Assembly (NCBI GenBank): GCA_029817715.1
Contig: JARUPY010000387.1
Coordinates: forward strand, 4,712,001-4,776,000
Source of the DNA: Melastoma dodecandrum
Lineage: Eukaryota; Streptophyta; Magnoliopsida; Myrtales; Melastomataceae
DNA length: 64,000 nt
Reading direction: 5' to 3'
The notes below the pieces were generated by a model. It was not told the origin of the DNA. It saw only the letters and a list, made by a program, of their open reading frames with translations, and made no database searches. Positions 60,288 through 64,000 of the stretch are shown here, piece after piece. Within the stretch, counting starts at the first letter, position 1, and each line of letters begins with the position of its first letter. Both the position numbers and the translations under genes were made by a program.

Positions 60288-60855
60288 ATACCACCTAATG
60301 TGGCCATACCCTGAACCTCATGCTGACATATATTAGACAGGATAAGAAACCACAATTCCATGTTCCAATCGTTCCTCCTAATACTGAAGTACAACCTCTG
60401 AGAAGGCAAAAGAAGTCTGATGTTGAGAAGCTGGATGATACGGAGGTTAAGATGCATGAGTCTGAAGGAGAAGAATATGTCAACATGATCGAGTCCAATC
60501 GTGGTTGCGGTCGAGGCCGAGGCCGAGGACGTGGACGTAGACGTGGACCCTACGGAGGGGATACACACCCTCTACAGATGCATGCCGCTACACTAGACAT
60601 TTTCCCCCAAGTACTCCCTCGTGTACCATATGTCTACATCCCATTGTGTCTAGCGCAACCGGAGATACCGCCTCAAGCAACTGCACTGATACAGATGGAA
60701 CCAAGGAGTCCAACTGTCATTGGTCCAAGTGGCAAGACACCCAGCCTAGAAGTCGAGCTCATCACCCGCTCAGGAAGGGTGGTACTAGCTCTAGAGCCCC
60801 AACTACAGCCTGAGTTTTCAAAGCCCAAGACGCCGTCGAATGAACAAATCACAAG

Positions 60856-61977
60856 GTGATCTACTCAGTGAAAGAAAGCGACTACAACATTGTGGAGCAG
60901 CTGAAGAAGCAACCTGCCCATATCTCCATCTTCGACTTGATCCATTCTTCCGACAAGCACCGGGAGATGTTGGAGAAATTTTTGGCCGAGGTACACGTAC
61001 CGGAAGAGATTGAGGTCAACGTACTAGACTCGTACATGAATGGCATCCTGGCAAACAATGCCATCACCTTCTCGGAAGACGACCTGCCAGAAGGAGGACG
61101 GGACCACAACAACGCTTTGTTCATCCCGCTCAAGTACCGCGATACTATTGTTTCCAAGGTGCTCATCAACGGGGGGTCCGGGTTCAACATCATTCCACTC
61201 GATGTAGCTCAGAAGCTCGGTCTCAATATGGAGAGACTCCCACCTTCCAGCTTGACCATTCGGGCTTTTGATGGAGCAAAACGTTAGGCCCACGGCGAGG
61301 TGACCCTAGAGATCAAAGTGGGGCCCACTCTCTTCTCCTCCGTATTCCAAATTCTTGAGACCGCCGAGTCGTTCAACATGCTGCTGGGACGTCCATGGAT
61401 CCATCAGGCCAGGGCAATCCCTTCGACTCTGCAACAGATGGTCTGTTTTCCTTCAGATGGCAAGCTCATCACAGCCAAAGGGGAGTGTACCATGAAATTA
61501 TGCCATGAAATTGACATACCTTACGTCGGAGAACTAACTGGCGAACCATCAACATCTCAAGTGTTCGAGATGGTGAACATGGTCGGGAAGAGGGACTTCA
61601 GGTCAGATCCCTTAATGGGTCGGGGCAACGTCAGCGTTGCTCGACAGTTCATCAAATTCCGATACCAGCCTGGTCAAGGACTCGGAGCTCAAGGGCAAGG
61701 CATCCGACATCCGATCGACATCCCTATCCAGTTGGGGACACGCGCTCTCGGATCCAAAGGCAACGAATCACGGAGGCCTAAACCAACAATCCAGGACATG
61801 CACGCCGGCGACAAGTCGTCCATCCCTTTTGTCCCTTCATCAGTTATGACAATGGAAGGTGAGATCCTCTCCGAACAGATGGAGGGTATAAAGATTGAGG
61901 CACAAGAGCCCGGAGAAGAAATCAACATGATGGAAGCGTCGAACCCAACGGAGTCAGACATGCCGCTCGAAGGGTGA
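60856..61977 (+). pseudogene. Gypsy B protease and G-patch region
   Basis: Frame 1 with one stop at 61285-61287. FIPLKYRDTIVSKVLINGGSGFN holds the retropepsin site, where the catalytic Asp of D-x-G is replaced by Asn-Gly (INGGSG). FNMLLGRPWIHQARAIPSTL is the protease end. Then QFIKFRYQPGQGLGAQGQGI (about 61646) is a G-patch, a Gly-rich RNA-binding motif known from the end of some retroviral and plant Gypsy proteases. Confidence 0.8.
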
Positions 61978-62509
61978 ACCTTTACAACTTTACTTTTTGC
62001 ACTTAGAATAGTCGAGTCTACAATAAATTGCCTTGCTACATTCTGGTCGTGGACTAGCAAGGTTGTCCCTATGTAACGCGACCCTGGTTAGTGTCGGAGT
62101 GTCTGTGGGATCGGGCCGCTGATAACAAAGGGCGAATATAAGGAAACGAAGAGGGCCCCGCTGAGGCCTGATCCCACAACGTTTTATTTTTTGTTTAGAA
62201 CCCTTGACTTATCATTGTTGTCACGTTGTGTAATACTTCAATTTCAAATAATTCAGCTACAACTAAGACATTGACTTGTTTCTTTCATGTAGGAACGACG
62301 CTTCGGATCTACCCAAAAACACCGCAGAACAAGGCGAAACCGAATCGACATTCACTTCGGACATACCAGAAAACACCCCCGAACAAGATGAGGTGATCGT
62401 AGATAACCCGAAGTCCATCGACGGCTACCATGGTCTCGAGCTAGGTTTCCAACAACATGAGGAACCAAAGGAGATAACATTGTAAGAACCCGGATCAGTC
62501 AACATTGGA

Positions 62510-64000
62510 ATGGACAACAATCCCAAGGAGCTATACATCGAGGCTGATATCTCAACAGATGAGGCCGAGAATATCGTCAACCTACGCAAGGAGTCATTAG
62601 ACATCTTCACTTGGACGTACGCGGATATGCCAGGACTAGACTCGGAGATAGTGGAGCACAAAATCCCCACTGATCCACTAATACATCCCACCAAGCAGAA
62701 ACAGCGCCTGTACAAGCCTGAGCTAGCTCTTGCTATCAAGGAAGAGTTCGACAAATTCCTCAAGGTCAATTTCATCGAGTTAGCAAAGTACCCACAATGG
62801 GTCGCCAACATCATCCCCGTTATCAAGAAATACTAGAAGGTTCGAGTCTGCGTCGACTGCCACGACTTTAACAAAGCAAATCCCAAAGACGACTTTCATC
62901 TGCCGTAATTGACCTGCTAGTAGATAATACCGCTGGTTTCAACAGATTTTCTTTCATGGATGGATTTTCTGGGTACAACCAAATACATATGGCTGAAGAG
63001 AACAAGGAGAAAACGACTTTCACAACACCATAGGCATATTCTGTTGCCGGGTCATGCCTTTCGGACTCAAGAACGCTGGGGCAACTTATCAACGCGCAAT
63101 GGTAGTCCTATTCCATGACATGATGCACCGAGAAATTGAAGTCTACATAGACGATATGATTGCCAAATCTAAAGTAAAGGAGGACCACACGGTTGTTCTA
63201 CGCAAGCTGTTTGAGCGACTACGTAAGTATAAGCTTCGCCTCAATCCCGCCAAGTGCGTTTTTGGGGCAACATCAGCAAAGGCATCGAGATTGACCCTGA
63301 TAAAATCAAGGCAATTCGCAATCTCCCAGCACCAAAGTCAGTTAAGGAGATTCGAGGCTTCATGGGTCGTGTCCACTATATTGGGAGGTTCATTTTTAAC
63401 CTTGTCGATACATGCAAACCGTTGTTCATGAAGCTAAGGAAAGATGTCAAATTCGAATGGGACGACGACTGCAAAACTATTCGAGCAAAAAAATGCCTAC
63501 CTAACAGAACCACCCATCCTCATCCCACCAAAGTTGGGGCACCATCTCACGCACTACCTCACAGTCCGAGAAGAGTCATTTAGAGCCATGCTTGCCCAAC
63601 AGTTTCCAGGCACCAAGGAACACGCGGTGTATTACTTAAGCAAGAAATTCACGGATTGCGAGTCTCGATACACGATGCCAGAACGACCCATTGTGAACTC
63701 GTCTGGGACATCGACTCCGATAGTACACTCTCCACTATGAGATCCTTCTAGTATATGAAAATAATCCCTTCAAATATCTCTTCGACAAACCAACGCTAAT
63801 CAGGAGAGTCTCTAAATGACAACTACAGCTAGCCGAATTCGACATCAAATTTTATTCGAAGAAGTTAGTCAAAGGCAGAACAATCGCTGACCATATCGCA
63901 GAATATCGAGGAACTGACAACTCATCTCTGGAAGTCAAATTACCGAACGAAAACATCTTCCTCACAGAGTCACAACAAAGGTGGATAATGTATTTCGACG
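62510..64000 (+). pseudogene. Gypsy B RT, RNase H and start of second RNase H
   Basis: RT motifs: DIFTWTYADMPGLDSEIVEH, VANIIPVIKKY followed by a stop (62834-62836), KVRVCVDCHDFNKANPKDDF, MPFGLKNAGATYQRAM, YIDDMIAKSKV (about 63151) and LRLNPAKCVFG. After frame shifts, RNase H pieces include YYLSKKFTDCESRY. The last bases read QRWIMYFD, the opening of the extra RNase H of Tat elements. Cut by the window edge. Confidence 0.85.

Larger units (their letters stand above)
56880..64000 (+). mobile_element. Gypsy B: decayed Tat-like Ty3/Gypsy retrotransposon with N-terminal DUF7745-type domain
   Basis: In order: plant-mobile-domain-like (DUF7745) region, Pro-rich linker, Retrotrans_gag, zinc-knuckle-like segment, aspartic protease, G-patch, RT, RNase H, and the first residues of a second RNase H (WIMYFD) at the window's end. 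Two RNase H domains are a mark of the Tat lineage. Many frame changes and stops make it non-functional. The right end lies beyond the window; no LTR was found on the left. Confidence 0.85.

Overview
This is nuclear DNA of a flowering plant, most likely a eudicot. It holds four or five spliced plant genes in a matrix of decayed retroelements and endogenous pararetroviruses (Caulimoviridae). The genes (an RDM1 homologue, a DUF1635 protein, a ZAT5-like zinc-finger repressor and two NAC factors) are angiosperm families, with GT-AG introns at family-typical sites. I cannot name the species. Most open frames elsewhere are interrupted.

Layout. 1-3922: broken Ty3/Gypsy gag-pol (Gypsy A), followed by LTR-like DNA with a TATA box and tandem repeats to about 6290. 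7094-7867 (minus): RDM1-like gene of RNA-directed DNA methylation. 10589-11325: two-exon DUF1635 gene. 12376-13240: 865-bp foldback (Mutator-like) element with an imperfect 9-bp target duplication. 14693 to about 23030: decayed endogenous pararetrovirus, EPRV-1, with domain order coat-movement-protease-RT-RNase H, a second long frame encoding a double zinc-knuckle, lysine-rich protein, a TATA box and a tRNA-Met primer site. 25640-30040: remains of a Copia element (two related LTRs, a primer site, a gag start) around tandem repeats. 30160-30345 (minus): MULE transposase scrap. 34117-34986: ZAT5-like C2H2 repressor. 36383-37472: divergent NAC gene. 38920-47320: nearly intact endogenous pararetrovirus, EPRV-2, with order movement-coat-protease-RT-RNase H, one in-frame stop, and terminal repeats identical over the primer-site region. 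47321 to about 50170: degenerate Copia integrase-RT-RNase H and 3' LTR. 51882-54440: four-exon NAC050/NAC052-like gene. 56880-64000: degenerate Gypsy element (Gypsy B) with an upstream plant DUF7745-type domain, a G-patch and the start of a second RNase H; it runs off the window.

How the parts relate. The two NAC genes share an unusual C-terminal coiled coil and look like old tandem duplicates, now about 14 kb apart because EPRV-2 and Copia DNA lie between them. The two pararetroviruses belong to different lineages, judged by opposite coat/movement order. The observations most worth checking are the EPRV-1 second frame with two zinc knuckles, the 19-bp duplication that starts exactly at the EPRV-2 primer-binding site, and a peptide block shared by EPRV-2 and Gypsy A. 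Viral genes are described only as they stand, breaks included.
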